Assembly: GCF_010682065.1 (NCBI RefSeq)
Contig: NZ_JAAGWG010000007.1
Coordinates: 148,586-212,585, forward strand
DNA: 64,000 nt
From: Blastococcus saxobsidens
GTDB taxonomy: Bacteria; Actinomycetota; Actinomycetes; Mycobacteriales; Geodermatophilaceae
Reading direction: 5' to 3'
Shown here one piece after another: positions 8,158-16,211 of this stretch. Every line of letters starts with the position of its first letter. The stretch's first letter is position 1. The position numbers were made by a program, and so were the translations under genes. Under the pieces are notes generated by a model that did not search any database, was not told where the DNA came from, and saw only the letters and a list, made by a program, of their open reading frames with translations.

Positions 8158-9204
8158 TCAGCGTCTCACGCTCTGTCGTGCGTCGGCCACAGTCGGCGCA
8201 TCCGGCGCGCTCGTCGCGGCGGGTCGGTCCTCGACCAGCCCGAGCACCGCGCGGGCGGTCGGCTCGGCGGCCTCCAGCATCGCCACGTGGCCGACGCCCT
8301 GGAGCACGAGGAGCCGGGCGTCCGGGACGGCGGCGGCCACGCGCGGCGCGAGGGCGGGGTCCACGAGCCGATCGCGGCTGCCCCACAGGACCAGGGTGGG
8401 CATCCGCAGGCTGCGCGCCGCCCGCCAGGCGTTGGCGCGCCCGACGCGCAGGTAGGACGTGATGAGGCCGCGCATGCTCCGGGCCAGTGCCCGGTCCGCC
8501 CACGGCTGCTCGGCGCGTTCCCGCATCTCCTGCGCGGCCTGCTCGATCCGCGCGCGCGGCACGTTCGACGGGTCGCCGAAGCACATCTGCACCATGGCGC
8601 GGACGTTGTCCTCGGGGCGCACACCGGCCAGCCGGCGCTCCGCGAGCGTCGGCACGCCCGGCAGCAGGAGCAGCAGCAGCGCCCGGCTGAAGGCGGGCGG
8701 GACCCGGTAGACCGGCATCGCCGGCGACACCAGCGACAACGTCGCCACCAGGTCCGGCCGCCGGGCGGCGACGAGCAGGCTGACCAGCCCGCCCAGCGAG
8801 TTGCCCACCAGGTGCACCGGCCGGCCGGCGGCCGCACCGGGAAGGGAGGACACGTGCTCCAGGACGTCGATCACCGTGCGCACGTGCCCGCGCACCGAGT
8901 ACCGGCTCCGCGGCGGGGGCGTCGAGCGGCCGAAGCCGGGCAGGTCCACCGCCCACCCCTCGAGGCGGACGGCGAGCAGCGCGGCCAGATCGGTCCAGTT
9001 GGTCGAGGCGCCGCCCAGCCCGTGCACGTAGACGGCGCGCTCGCGAGCGGCGTCCGGCCCGTCCCCGCCGTCCACCGGGCCGGTCCAGGGCGTGACCCGG
9101 ACGACGACCGAGCCGCCGCGCACCGGCAGCTCCCGTTCCGGCCACGGGGGCAGCACCCCGTCCAGCGGGGGCAGTGCTGCGGTGGAGAGACGGGCGTCGG
9201 ACAT
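8158..9204 (-). CDS. alpha/beta hydrolase
   Basis: This 348-aa alpha/beta-hydrolase starts at ATG 9204, since the longer in-frame extension runs antisense into the TetR gene. The oxyanion region is YVHGLGGASTNW near residue 60. The nucleophile elbow is VGNSLGG (Ser about 136), the acid is in LWGSRDRLVDP, and the catalytic His is in GVGHVAMLEA. The substrate cannot be told; esterases, haloperoxidase-like enzymes and meta-cleavage hydrolases look alike. It is divergent from the TetR gene with only 70 bp between, so it may be that regulator's target. Confidence 0.85.
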   Translation of the reverse strand: MSDARLSTAALPPLDGVLPPWPERELPVRGGSVVVRVTPWTGPVDGGDGPDAARERAVYVHGLGGASTNWTDLAALLAVRLEGWAVDLPGFGRSTPPPRSRYSVRGHVRTVIDVLEHVSSLPGAAAGRPVHLVGNSLGGLVSLLVAARRPDLVATLSLVSPAMPVYRVPPAFSRALLLLLLPGVPTLAERRLAGVRPEDNVRAMVQMCFGDPSNVPRARIEQAAQEMRERAEQPWADRALARSMRGLITSYLRVGRANAWRAARSLRMPTLVLWGSRDRLVDPALAPRVAAAVPDARLLVLQGVGHVAMLEAAEPTARAVLGLVEDRPAATSAPDAPTVADARQSVRR

Positions 9205-9259
9205 CACCCGCGACGGTAGCGCTGCGCGGCGCAGCCCGTGCGCCGGCGGAACCCCTCGG

Positions 9260-9265
9260 TAACAT
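9260..9265 (+). promoter_or_regulatory. -10 box for the TetR gene
   Basis: TAACAT (TANNNT type) ends 9 nt before the ATG at 9275 and no Shine-Dalgarno sequence is present. This implies a leaderless or nearly leaderless transcript. Confidence 0.5.
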
Positions 9266-9274
9266 CCCCCTGCC

Positions 9275-9919
9275 ATGCAGCCCACACGCCCCGCCGCCGC
9301 GAGCCGGCGCACCTCTCGCCTGCCCCGGGGGGCCCGACGGCTGCAGCTGCTCCGGGCAGCGCAGGACGTCTTCGTCGCCCAGGGCTTCCACGCCGCCGCG
9401 ATGGACGACATCGCCGACCGCGCCGGGGTCAGCAAGCCGGTCCTCTACCAGCACTTCCCGGGCAAGCGGGAGCTCTACCTCGCCCTGCTCGAGGAGCACG
9501 TCTCCGAGCTCGCCGACCGGGTCGGCCGGGCCATGGGCGGTACGGCCGACAACCGCGCGCGCGTCGACGCCGCCGTCGGGGCCTACTTCGACTTCATCGA
9601 CGCCGACGGCGAGGCGTTCCGGCTGGTCTTCGAGTCCGACCTGCGCAACGACGCCGACGTCCGCGCCATCGTCGACCGGGGCACCCGCGTGTCGGTGGAG
9701 GCGATCGCCGGGATCATCGCCGCGGACACCGGTGCCGACCCCGAGCGCGCCCTGCTGCTGGCCTCGGGCCTGGCCGGGCTGGCCGAGAGCAGCGCCCGCT
9801 GGTGGCTGCCGCGCAAGGGCACGGTCTCCCGCGACGAAGCGGTGTCGCTCATGTCGGCCCTGGCCTGGCGCGGCATCTCCGGCTTCCCGCGGGTCGACGG
9901 CGACCAGCCGTCCTCCTGA
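9275..9919 (+). CDS. TetR-family transcriptional regulator
   Basis: This 214-aa regulator has a canonical N-terminal TetR HTH (LLRAAQDVFVAQGFHAAAMDDIADRAGVSKPVLYQHF, residues about 26-62, given here as consecutive parts of one helix bundle) and a helical ligand-binding C-terminus. It occupies the position of Rv3208, directly upstream of the DUF3107 gene as in mycobacteria. The adjacent divergent hydrolase and the gene itself are the likely targets. The ligand is unknown. Confidence 0.92.
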   Translation: MQPTRPAAASRRTSRLPRGARRLQLLRAAQDVFVAQGFHAAAMDDIADRAGVSKPVLYQHFPGKRELYLALLEEHVSELADRVGRAMGGTADNRARVDAAVGAYFDFIDADGEAFRLVFESDLRNDADVRAIVDRGTRVSVEAIAGIIAADTGADPERALLLASGLAGLAESSARWWLPRKGTVSRDEAVSLMSALAWRGISGFPRVDGDQPSS

Positions 9920-10017
9920 GCCGCGTTCGCTGACGGCGCACCCGCTCGACCGGTCCCCGCCCCGAAGGCTGGACTAGCGTGGGCAGCAGTCGCGCGAACC
10001 GAGGAGGCATCGCCTAC

Positions 10018-10266
10018 GTGGAAGTCAAGATCGGCGTCCAGCACTCGCCCAAGGAGCTGGTCATCGACAGCCCCAAGTCCCCTGACGAGATCGCGGCCGA
10101 GGTGGCCAAGGCCATGTCGGGCTCGACCAAGGACGGCCTGCTCACCCTGGTCGACGAGCGGGGCCGTCGGGTCCTCGTCCCGATCGACCGGATCGCCTAC
10201 GTGGAGATCGCGCAGGCCGACCAGCGCCGCGTGGGCTTCATCGCCGGTGCCGGCACCGGTAACTGA
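10018..10266 (+). CDS. DUF3107 protein (TB9.4/Rv3208A-like)
   Basis: This 82-aa protein belongs to the actinobacterial DUF3107 family (Rv3208A, TB9.4). It matches the family's length, the KIGVQHSPKELVIDS opening and the ERGRRVLVPIDRIAYVEI end. The start is GTG 10018, 10 nt behind a strong GAGGAGG at 10001-10007. An in-frame start at 9979 would add 13 residues of no family character. The function is not established. It is a small cytosolic protein that always travels with this TetR gene. Confidence 0.9.
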   Translation: MEVKIGVQHSPKELVIDSPKSPDEIAAEVAKAMSGSTKDGLLTLVDERGRRVLVPIDRIAYVEIAQADQRRVGFIAGAGTGN

Positions 10267-10292
10267 CACCGCACCACCGACGTAGTGGAGAA

Positions 10293-10353
10293 GGCCCCGG
10301 TGCAGGGGCCCGCGCTGAGCTTGCGAGGCGTGGGGAGCACCGGGGTCCTTTTT
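10293..10353 (+). terminator. hairpin of the five-copy family with T-tract
   Basis: Arms 10293-10303 (GGCCCCGGTGC) and 10337-10348 (GCACCGGGGTCC) pair with one bulged base and are followed on the plus strand by five T residues. It terminates the DUF3107 gene. It also begins 4 nt after the stop codon of the convergent ferritin-like gene, so it can act from both sides. Confidence 0.85.
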
Positions 10354-11003
10354 CAGGGGTTGAGCCCCAGCGCCTTCATCCGATCGGTGTGCGAGCTGGT
10401 GATCCGTTCGATCAGCCGGCCGATCCCCGACATGTCACCGGTCCCGGAGATGATCAGCTCGGCCAGGCCGTCGTGCTCGGCGATGACCGCCTGGGAACGG
10501 GTCATGGCCTCGCCCACCAGCCGTCGGCCCCACAGCGCCAGCCGGCCGGCCACCTTGCGGTCCGCGGCGATCGCGGCGCGCACCTCGCGCACGGCGAAGT
10601 CGGCATAGCCGGTGTCGGCCAGCACGTCCAGCACCAGGCCGCGATCGGGCTCGGGCAGGAACCCGGCGATCTCCCGGTAGAAGTCGGTGGCCAGCCCGTC
10701 CCCGACGTAGGCCTTCACCAGCCCCTCGAGCCAGGTGCTCGGCCGGGTGCTCTCGTGGAAGGTGTCCAGCGCGGAGACGAACGGCGCCATCGCGGCGGCC
10801 GGGTCGACGCCCAGCTCGGTGAGCCGGGCGGTCAGCCGCACGTGGTGGGCGATCTCGGCGGCCGCCATGCGGGCCAGTGCGGCCCGGCCGGTGAGCGTCG
10901 GCGCCATCCGGGCGTCCTCGGCCAGCCGGTCGAAGGCGGTGAGCTCGGCGTACGCGAGCGCCCCCAGCAGGTCGGCGACCGCCGTGTTCTCGACCGGGGG
11001 CAC
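10353..11003 (-). CDS. ferritin-like-fold protein (Rv3210c-like)
   Basis: This 216-aa all-helical protein has a ferritin-like fold, related in shape to tRNA hydroxylase MiaE. Acidic and His residues that could form a metal site include YAELTAFDRLAEDA, MAAAEIAHHVRLTARL and FVSALDTFHEST, with more in later helices. The start is GTG 11003, placed 6 nt behind AGGAG; the longer frame upstream is antisense noise. Gene order matches Rv3210c next to rhlE. Its biochemical role is unknown. Confidence 0.85.
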   Translation of the reverse strand: MPPVENTAVADLLGALAYAELTAFDRLAEDARMAPTLTGRAALARMAAAEIAHHVRLTARLTELGVDPAAAMAPFVSALDTFHESTRPSTWLEGLVKAYVGDGLATDFYREIAGFLPEPDRGLVLDVLADTGYADFAVREVRAAIAADRKVAGRLALWGRRLVGEAMTRSQAVIAEHDGLAELIISGTGDMSGIGRLIERITSSHTDRMKALGLNP

Positions 11004-11322
11004 GGCATCTCCTGGGGCTCGGCGACGGCGGTGCCGCGTGCCCCCGAGGAGTGATCGACGGAACACCGGGGAGCGCGGCGCGGAGAGGCTAACCGGTGCC
11101 CGCGCTAGCATGGGAATCGGCGAGCCTTCGGGCGCGCTCGTACATCTGTGCGCTGACGACCGCTGGACGACGCCCCTGGGGCTGTCTCCCGGGCTGTTGC
11201 GAGGCCCGGTTCTGCTGGCCGCGTCGGCGCTGGAAACCGACCCGCGACACCACACCGGGACGGGCGCGAGGCGGCGACACCGCTGCCGCAGCCGGTCCCC
11301 CAGCAGACCAGAGGCGATTGCA
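11004..11322 (+). promoter_or_regulatory. 319-bp intergenic region with long leader of the DEAD-box helicase gene
   Basis: No gene is supported here. A TAGCAT hexamer at 11106-11111 fits a TANNNT -10 box, which would place the transcript start near 11117 and leave a leader of about 200 nt before the helicase start. An in-frame ATG at 11110 overlaps that -10 box and would read an unusual Arg/His-rich 71-residue extension, so it is unlikely to be the start. DEAD-box RNA helicase genes often carry long regulatory leaders, so that reading is an inference. Confidence 0.45.
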
Positions 11323-13050
11323 CTGACCTCCACCGAGCAGACCCCCACCACCCCCGCCCCCGTCGAGCTGGAGCGCGCCGAGACCGGCGCGCCCGCCCCC
11401 GAGGAGCTCGAGCAGACCGTCGAGGAGCTCGGCGGCGCCCCGGTCGCCCCCGACAGCCCGCTGTTCAGCGACTTCGACGTGCACCCCGACATCGTCGCCG
11501 CGCTGGCCGAGGCCGGGATCCACCGCACCTTCGCCATCCAGGAGCTGACCCTCCCGCTGGCCCTGGCCGGCAACGACCTCATCGGGCAGGCCCGCACCGG
11601 CACCGGCAAGACCCTGGGCTTCGGCGTGCCGATGCTGCAGCGGGTCACCCCGCCGGCCGAGGGCGGCGACGGTGTCCCGCAGGCGCTGGTCGTCGTCCCC
11701 ACCCGTGAGCTGTGCGTGCAGGTGGCGCGCGACCTCGGCGCCGCCGGCACCAAGCGCGGCATCCGCGTGCAGGCCATCTACGGCGGGCGCGCGTTCGAGC
11801 CGCAGATCGAGTCGCTGCGCACCGGTGTCGAGGTCGTCGTCGGCACGCCGGGCCGGCTGCTGGACCTCGCCCAGCGCGGCGACCTGATCCTCGGCAAGGT
11901 CAAGGCGCTCGTCCTCGACGAGGCCGACGAGATGCTCGACCTGGGCTTCCTGCCCGACATCGAGCGGATCCTGGCGATGGTCCCGGAGAAGCGGCAGACG
12001 ATGCTCTTCTCGGCCACCATGCCCGGCCCGATCGTCACGCTGTCGCGGACCTTCATGACCCAGCCGACCCACATCCGGGCCCACGGCAACGACGAGGGCT
12101 CGACGGTCCCGCAGACCACGCAGTTCATCTACCGGGCGCACAACCTGGACAAGCCCGAACTCCTCTCCCGCGTGCTCCAGTCCCGCGACCGCGGGCTGGT
12201 CATGGTCTTCTGCCGCACCAAGCGCACCGCGCAGAAGGTCGCCGACGAGCTGGTCGACCGCGGGTTCGCCGCGGCGGCCGTGCACGGCGACCTCGGTCAG
12301 GGCGCCCGCGAGCAGGCGCTGCGGGCCTTCCGCAGCGGCAAGGTCGACGTGCTGGTGGCCACCGACGTCGCCGCCCGCGGCATCGACGTCACCGGCGTCA
12401 GCCACGTCGTGAACTACCAGTGCCCCGAGGACGAGAAGACCTACGTGCACCGCATCGGCCGCACCGGCCGCGCGGGCTCGACCGGTGTCGCGGTCACGCT
12501 CGTCGACTGGGACGACATCCCCCGCTGGCAGCTGATCAACAAGGCGCTGGACCTCGGCTTCGACGACCCGCCGGAGACCTACTCCACCTCGCCGTGGGTG
12601 TACTCCGACCTCGACGTGCCCGAGGGCGCCAAGGGCCGGCTGCCGCGCTCGCAGCGCACCCGCGAGGGCCTCGAGGGCGAGGTGCTCGAAGACCTCGGCG
12701 AGACCGGCAAGCGCAACCGCCCGGCCCCGGCCGGGCGCGGCGGCGACTCCCGAGGCTCGGACTCCCGCGGCTCGGACTCCCGTGGCTCGGACTCCCGCGG
12801 ACCCGGCGGCCGGAGCGGCGACGACGACAAGCCCGCCGGTCGCAGCCGGCCCCGCCGGCGCACCCGCAGCGGGAGCGGCGCGGAGGGCACCGACGCCCCC
12901 GCCGAGTCCGCGGGCCCGGTGGCCGAGGGCGCCGAGGCCTCGACGGAGGGCGCGAAGCCGCGTCGCCGTCGCCGTCGCCGGGGCGGCGCCGGCCGCAGCG
13001 GCTCCGGTGAGGGCGCGGGCGGCGACTCGGGCGCCGAGTCCACCTCCTGA
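11323..13050 (+). CDS. rhlE: RhlE-type ATP-dependent RNA helicase
   Basis: This DEAD-box helicase unwinds RNA duplexes and is usually tied to ribosome assembly, mRNA decay or cold growth. Visible motifs are Q-motif (FAIQELTLPLAL), I (ARTGTGKT), Ia (PTREL), II (DEADEMLDLGF), III (SAT), and VI (HRIGRTGRAG). ATDVAARGID is also present. After the core comes a low-complexity basic tail with four GSDSR-type repeats near 12750-12800 and Arg-rich blocks such as KPRRRRRRRGG, a likely RNA-binding tail. No ATG, GTG or TTG opens the conserved reading frame close to its N-terminus. CTG 11323, 8 nt behind AGAGG, is my choice, giving 575 aa. It corresponds to Rv3211. Confidence 0.88.
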   Translation: MTSTEQTPTTPAPVELERAETGAPAPEELEQTVEELGGAPVAPDSPLFSDFDVHPDIVAALAEAGIHRTFAIQELTLPLALAGNDLIGQARTGTGKTLGFGVPMLQRVTPPAEGGDGVPQALVVVPTRELCVQVARDLGAAGTKRGIRVQAIYGGRAFEPQIESLRTGVEVVVGTPGRLLDLAQRGDLILGKVKALVLDEADEMLDLGFLPDIERILAMVPEKRQTMLFSATMPGPIVTLSRTFMTQPTHIRAHGNDEGSTVPQTTQFIYRAHNLDKPELLSRVLQSRDRGLVMVFCRTKRTAQKVADELVDRGFAAAAVHGDLGQGAREQALRAFRSGKVDVLVATDVAARGIDVTGVSHVVNYQCPEDEKTYVHRIGRTGRAGSTGVAVTLVDWDDIPRWQLINKALDLGFDDPPETYSTSPWVYSDLDVPEGAKGRLPRSQRTREGLEGEVLEDLGETGKRNRPAPAGRGGDSRGSDSRGSDSRGSDSRGPGGRSGDDDKPAGRSRPRRRTRSGSGAEGTDAPAESAGPVAEGAEASTEGAKPRRRRRRRGGAGRSGSGEGAGGDSGAESTS

Positions 13051-13064
13051 CCCCGGCGGCCACC

Positions 13065-14195
13065 GTGTCCCGTCCTCCGCTGCGGGTGTGGGTCTGGACG
13101 GCGGCCGCCCTCGCGCTGGCCGTCGTCGCCACCCTCCTCTGGCGGGGGTCCGACGCGGCCGCCACGCACAGCAGCACCGCGCGACCGGCCGACGTCCCCT
13201 CGGGGGCGCCGGCCGGCGCCGTCTCGGCCGCCTGGTCGGCCGAGGGCGAGCCGCTGCCCACCGACGTGGTGGAGGGCGGCCGGGTGCTGGTCGGGTCCGC
13301 CCACGGCGTCCGGGCGCTGGACCCGGTCACCGGCGAGGAGGCCTGGCGCTACACGCGGGACAACGCCTGGCTGTGCGGGCTGACCGCCACCGACGGCGTC
13401 GCGGTGGCCGTGTTCCGCACCGAGGACCGCTGCGACGAGGCGGTCGCCCTGGACGCGGGCACGGGTGTGCGGTCCTGGACCCGCAACGTCAACTACACCG
13501 CCGACGCGACCATCTCCTCCACCGACCGGACCGTGCTGGCCACCAGCAGCGGCGGTCTGGTCACCCTGGACCCGACCGGCAGCGGCACCCGCTGGCGCTA
13601 CGCGCCGCCGTCGGGGTGCCGGCTGCTCGACAGCGCCGTCGGGGACGCGGGCGTGGCGGTCCTGCAGCGGTGCACCGGCGGCGACGCGACCCAGCTGCGG
13701 CTGCTGGACGGCTCCACCGGGGACGAGCGGTGGACCCGCGACGTCGTGCTCGACGAGCGGGAGGAGGGACGCCTGCTCGGCGCGGACTCCCTCGTGGGCG
13801 TGCTGGCCGGCGACGAGGTCCGCCTGTTCGCGTCCGGGGACGGCACGCTGCTGACGACGCTGCCCGCCGGCCCCGACCGCGCCGTGCGGCAGAGCAGCAC
13901 CTTCGCCGCGGTGCTGCTGCACGCCGACGGGACGCTCGTCGCCCTCCACCCGGAGTCGGCGGAGCGGCTGTGGGAGCACCCCGCCACGGGCCTGCCCGGG
14001 GAGCCGGCCGGGGCCGATGTGGCCGCGGCACCGCTGGCGGTCCCCGAGGACGGCGCGGTCGTCCTGCGGGACCCCGCCTCCGGGGAGGAGCTGGACCGGT
14101 TCACCGTCGAGGGGCTGCCGGACGGCGGGACCGCCACCGTGGTCGGCCCGGCGATCGTGCTGCGCCTGGACGACCGGGTGCTCGGCTTCCGCTGA
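13065..14195 (+). CDS. PQQ-like beta-propeller, membrane-anchored
   Basis: This 376-aa protein has an N-terminal signal-anchor (about residues 8-26, VWTAAALALAVVATLLW) followed by an extracytoplasmic WD40/PQQ-like propeller. Recurring blade motifs include ALDPVTGEEAWRY, ALDAGTGVRSWTR, LLDGSTGDERWTR and LRDPASGEELDRF. It starts at GTG 13065, 14 bp behind the helicase gene, and is probably cotranscribed. It matches Rv3212 in order. No PQQ-binding or catalytic residues can be assigned; a scaffold or sensor role outside the membrane is likely. Confidence 0.82.
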   Translation: MSRPPLRVWVWTAAALALAVVATLLWRGSDAAATHSSTARPADVPSGAPAGAVSAAWSAEGEPLPTDVVEGGRVLVGSAHGVRALDPVTGEEAWRYTRDNAWLCGLTATDGVAVAVFRTEDRCDEAVALDAGTGVRSWTRNVNYTADATISSTDRTVLATSSGGLVTLDPTGSGTRWRYAPPSGCRLLDSAVGDAGVAVLQRCTGGDATQLRLLDGSTGDERWTRDVVLDEREEGRLLGADSLVGVLAGDEVRLFASGDGTLLTTLPAGPDRAVRQSSTFAAVLLHADGTLVALHPESAERLWEHPATGLPGEPAGADVAAAPLAVPEDGAVVLRDPASGEELDRFTVEGLPDGGTATVVGPAIVLRLDDRVLGFR

Positions 14196-14274
14196 GCTCC
14201 CAGCCAAGGGGCTGTCGCTTCGGGGAGACCTGGACGTGCGGCGCCCGCTCGAGACGCCGCCCCGGCGGGTCGAG

Positions 14275-14330
14275 CCGGTCCACCGGACGTGGAGCCGGGC
14301 CACGACGCGGCTCCACGTCCGGTGGACCGG
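14275..14330. repeat. perfect 23-bp inverted repeat
   Basis: Positions 14275-14297 are the exact reverse complement of 14308-14330, separated by a 10-nt loop (14298-14307). It lies in the 213-bp gap between the propeller gene and an alpha/beta hydrolase gene. A very stable cruciform or hairpin is expected, and no T-tract follows on either side. It may act as a terminator or an insulator. Confidence 0.85.
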
Positions 14331-14408
14331 CCTGACCTCTCGCGGAACCGGGAACGAACACCCGACCCCTCGCGGCACGGCTGCGGCGTTCGGGGTTCAC
14401 TGGGGACC

Positions 14409-15329
14409 ATGGTCCTGCCCGGCGGCTCCGATGCCCTCCCCGTGCCCCTCGCCATCGCCCCCGACGACCTGCGCCAGCTCGCCGAGCACGACGCCGCGCA
14501 CCGCGACTTCCCCGGTGGCGCCGGGCCGCTGGCCGCGCTCGACACCGGCGGCGACGCCGCCGGCGGCACCGTGCTGATGGTGGCCGGCTACACCGGCAGC
14601 AAGGAGGACTTCGCTCCCCTGCTGCGGCCGCTCGCCGAGTCCGGGTTCCGCGTCGTCGCGCTCGACCAGCGGGGTCAGTACGAGTCGGCCGGCCCCGATG
14701 ACCCGACCCAGTACACGGTGGAGATCCTCGCCGCCGACGTCGTGGCGGTCGCCCGGGTGCTCCGCGAGGAGTCCGGCGACCCGCTGCACCTGGTGGGGCA
14801 CAGCTTCGGGGGCCTGGTCACCCGCGCCGCCGTGCTCGCCGAGCCGACGCTGTTCACGACGTTCACGCTGCTCGGCTCCGGCCCGTCCCAGCTGACCGGC
14901 CGCCGGGCCGACCTGCTCGACCACCTCGGCCCGCTGCTGGACGCCGGCGGAGTGGCCCTGGTGCACGAGACGCTGGAGCAGGTGTCGATGACCGATCCCA
15001 GGGCCCAGTCGGTGCCCGCGCCCACCCGCGAGTTCTACTCCCGCCGCTTCCTGCGCAACTCCGAGGCCGGGCTGCGGGGCATGGCCGAGGCGATGCTGGC
15101 CGAGCCCGACCGGGTCGCGGAGCTCAGGGCCACCGGTGTGCCGGTGCTGGTGGCGCACGGGGAGGCCGACGACGCCTGGCTGCCGCACGTGCAGGCCGAC
15201 ATGGCCCAGCGGCTGGGCGCGCGGCACGAGGTCATCAACAACTCGATCCACTCCCCCGCCGTGGAGAACCCACCCCGCACCCTCGAGGTGCTCTGCGACT
15301 TCTGGGCGAGCTCCCGGGTGCGGCCATGA
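14409..15329 (+). CDS. alpha/beta hydrolase
   Basis: This 306-aa hydrolase starts at ATG 14409 behind TGGGGA; the longer frame crosses the inverted repeat and is rejected. Motifs are the oxyanion strand VLMVAGYTGSKEDF, nucleophile elbow VGHSFGG, acid in VAHGEADDAWLP and His in NNSIHSPAVENP. The last carries a Ser after His instead of the common small residue pair. The substrate is unknown. Its stop overlaps the start of the next gene (ATGA), showing translational coupling. Confidence 0.85.
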   Translation: MVLPGGSDALPVPLAIAPDDLRQLAEHDAAHRDFPGGAGPLAALDTGGDAAGGTVLMVAGYTGSKEDFAPLLRPLAESGFRVVALDQRGQYESAGPDDPTQYTVEILAADVVAVARVLREESGDPLHLVGHSFGGLVTRAAVLAEPTLFTTFTLLGSGPSQLTGRRADLLDHLGPLLDAGGVALVHETLEQVSMTDPRAQSVPAPTREFYSRRFLRNSEAGLRGMAEAMLAEPDRVAELRATGVPVLVAHGEADDAWLPHVQADMAQRLGARHEVINNSIHSPAVENPPRTLEVLCDFWASSRVRP

Positions 15330-16201
15330 GCCGCCTCGCGCCGCTGCCCTCGCCGGACGACTGGACGGCCGAGGAGGACCGGCGGGGCTTCTTCGGCCCG
15401 GGCAGCGTGACGTGGCGGATCCACAGCGATCCCGCGTACCACCTCGGTGGGATGCGGGCGCTCATGCTCCAGGCCCTCCACCCGGTGGCCATGGACGGCG
15501 TGGCACGCAACTCCGCCGGCTTCAAGGACGACTGGTGGATGCGGATCACCCGCACCGGCCAGTACATGGAGACGGCCGTCTTCGGCACGCGGACCGAGGC
15601 CCGCCGGATGGCCGCGCGCGTGCGGGGCTACCACCGGAAGCTGTCGGGGACCGAGGAGACGACCGGACGGCCGTACCGGGTGGACGACCCGGACCTGCTG
15701 CTGTGGGTGCACAACTGCGCGGTCGAGTCGATCCTGGTCACCGTGCGCCGGGCCGGCCTCGCGGTGTCCGACGAGGACGCCGACCGGTACGTGGACGAGC
15801 AGGTCGCCTTCGCGCACCTGGTGGGTGTGCCGCTGGAGACGGTGCCGCGGTCGGTGGCCGAACTCGATGCCTACTTCGCGGCGATCCGCCCGTCGCTGGC
15901 GGCCACCCCCGCAGCCGTGAAGGGGGTGCGGGACCTCTTCCTCCCGCCGATGCCCGGGTGGCTGCAGGTCCTGACACCGGCCCGGCCGGTGTGGGGCGGC
16001 CTGGCGGGGCTCTGTTTCGCGCTGCTGCCCGCCTGGGCCCGGCGGATGTACTCGCTGCCGGGGCTCGCGCTCACCGATGCCGCGGCGACCGCCGGGCTCC
16101 GGGCGTTCCGGGCCGGCTTCCTGGCCCTGCCGCGGCAGGTGTACCGCTCACCGATCGTGCGGGCCGGCTACGCCCGCACGGCGGAGGTCTCGGCCGCCTA
16201 G
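15326..16201 (+). CDS. MpaB-type oxygenase (DUF2236)
   Basis: This 291-aa protein belongs to the DUF2236/MpaB family, heme-b proteins related to the latex-clearing protein Lcp and to mycophenolic acid MpaB. Family features are ALMLQALHPVAMDGVARNS near the N-terminus, RITRTGQYMETAVFGT, and VDDPDLLLWVHNCAVESIL with the conserved His. Members oxidise or cleave lipophilic substrates, but the substrate here cannot be inferred. The start codon overlaps the hydrolase stop by four bases, so the two enzymes probably act on the same compound. Confidence 0.83.
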   Translation: MSRLAPLPSPDDWTAEEDRRGFFGPGSVTWRIHSDPAYHLGGMRALMLQALHPVAMDGVARNSAGFKDDWWMRITRTGQYMETAVFGTRTEARRMAARVRGYHRKLSGTEETTGRPYRVDDPDLLLWVHNCAVESILVTVRRAGLAVSDEDADRYVDEQVAFAHLVGVPLETVPRSVAELDAYFAAIRPSLAATPAAVKGVRDLFLPPMPGWLQVLTPARPVWGGLAGLCFALLPAWARRMYSLPGLALTDAAATAGLRAFRAGFLALPRQVYRSPIVRAGYARTAEVSAA

Positions 16202-16211
16202 AGAAGGACCA

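Noticed and set aside
9979..10017. Upstream start for the DUF3107 protein
   Set aside because: The extension spans the GAGGAGG ribosome-binding site and has no family sequence.
12745..12800. Direct repeats as a regulatory array
   Set aside because: They are in-frame codons for GSDSR repeats in the helicase tail.
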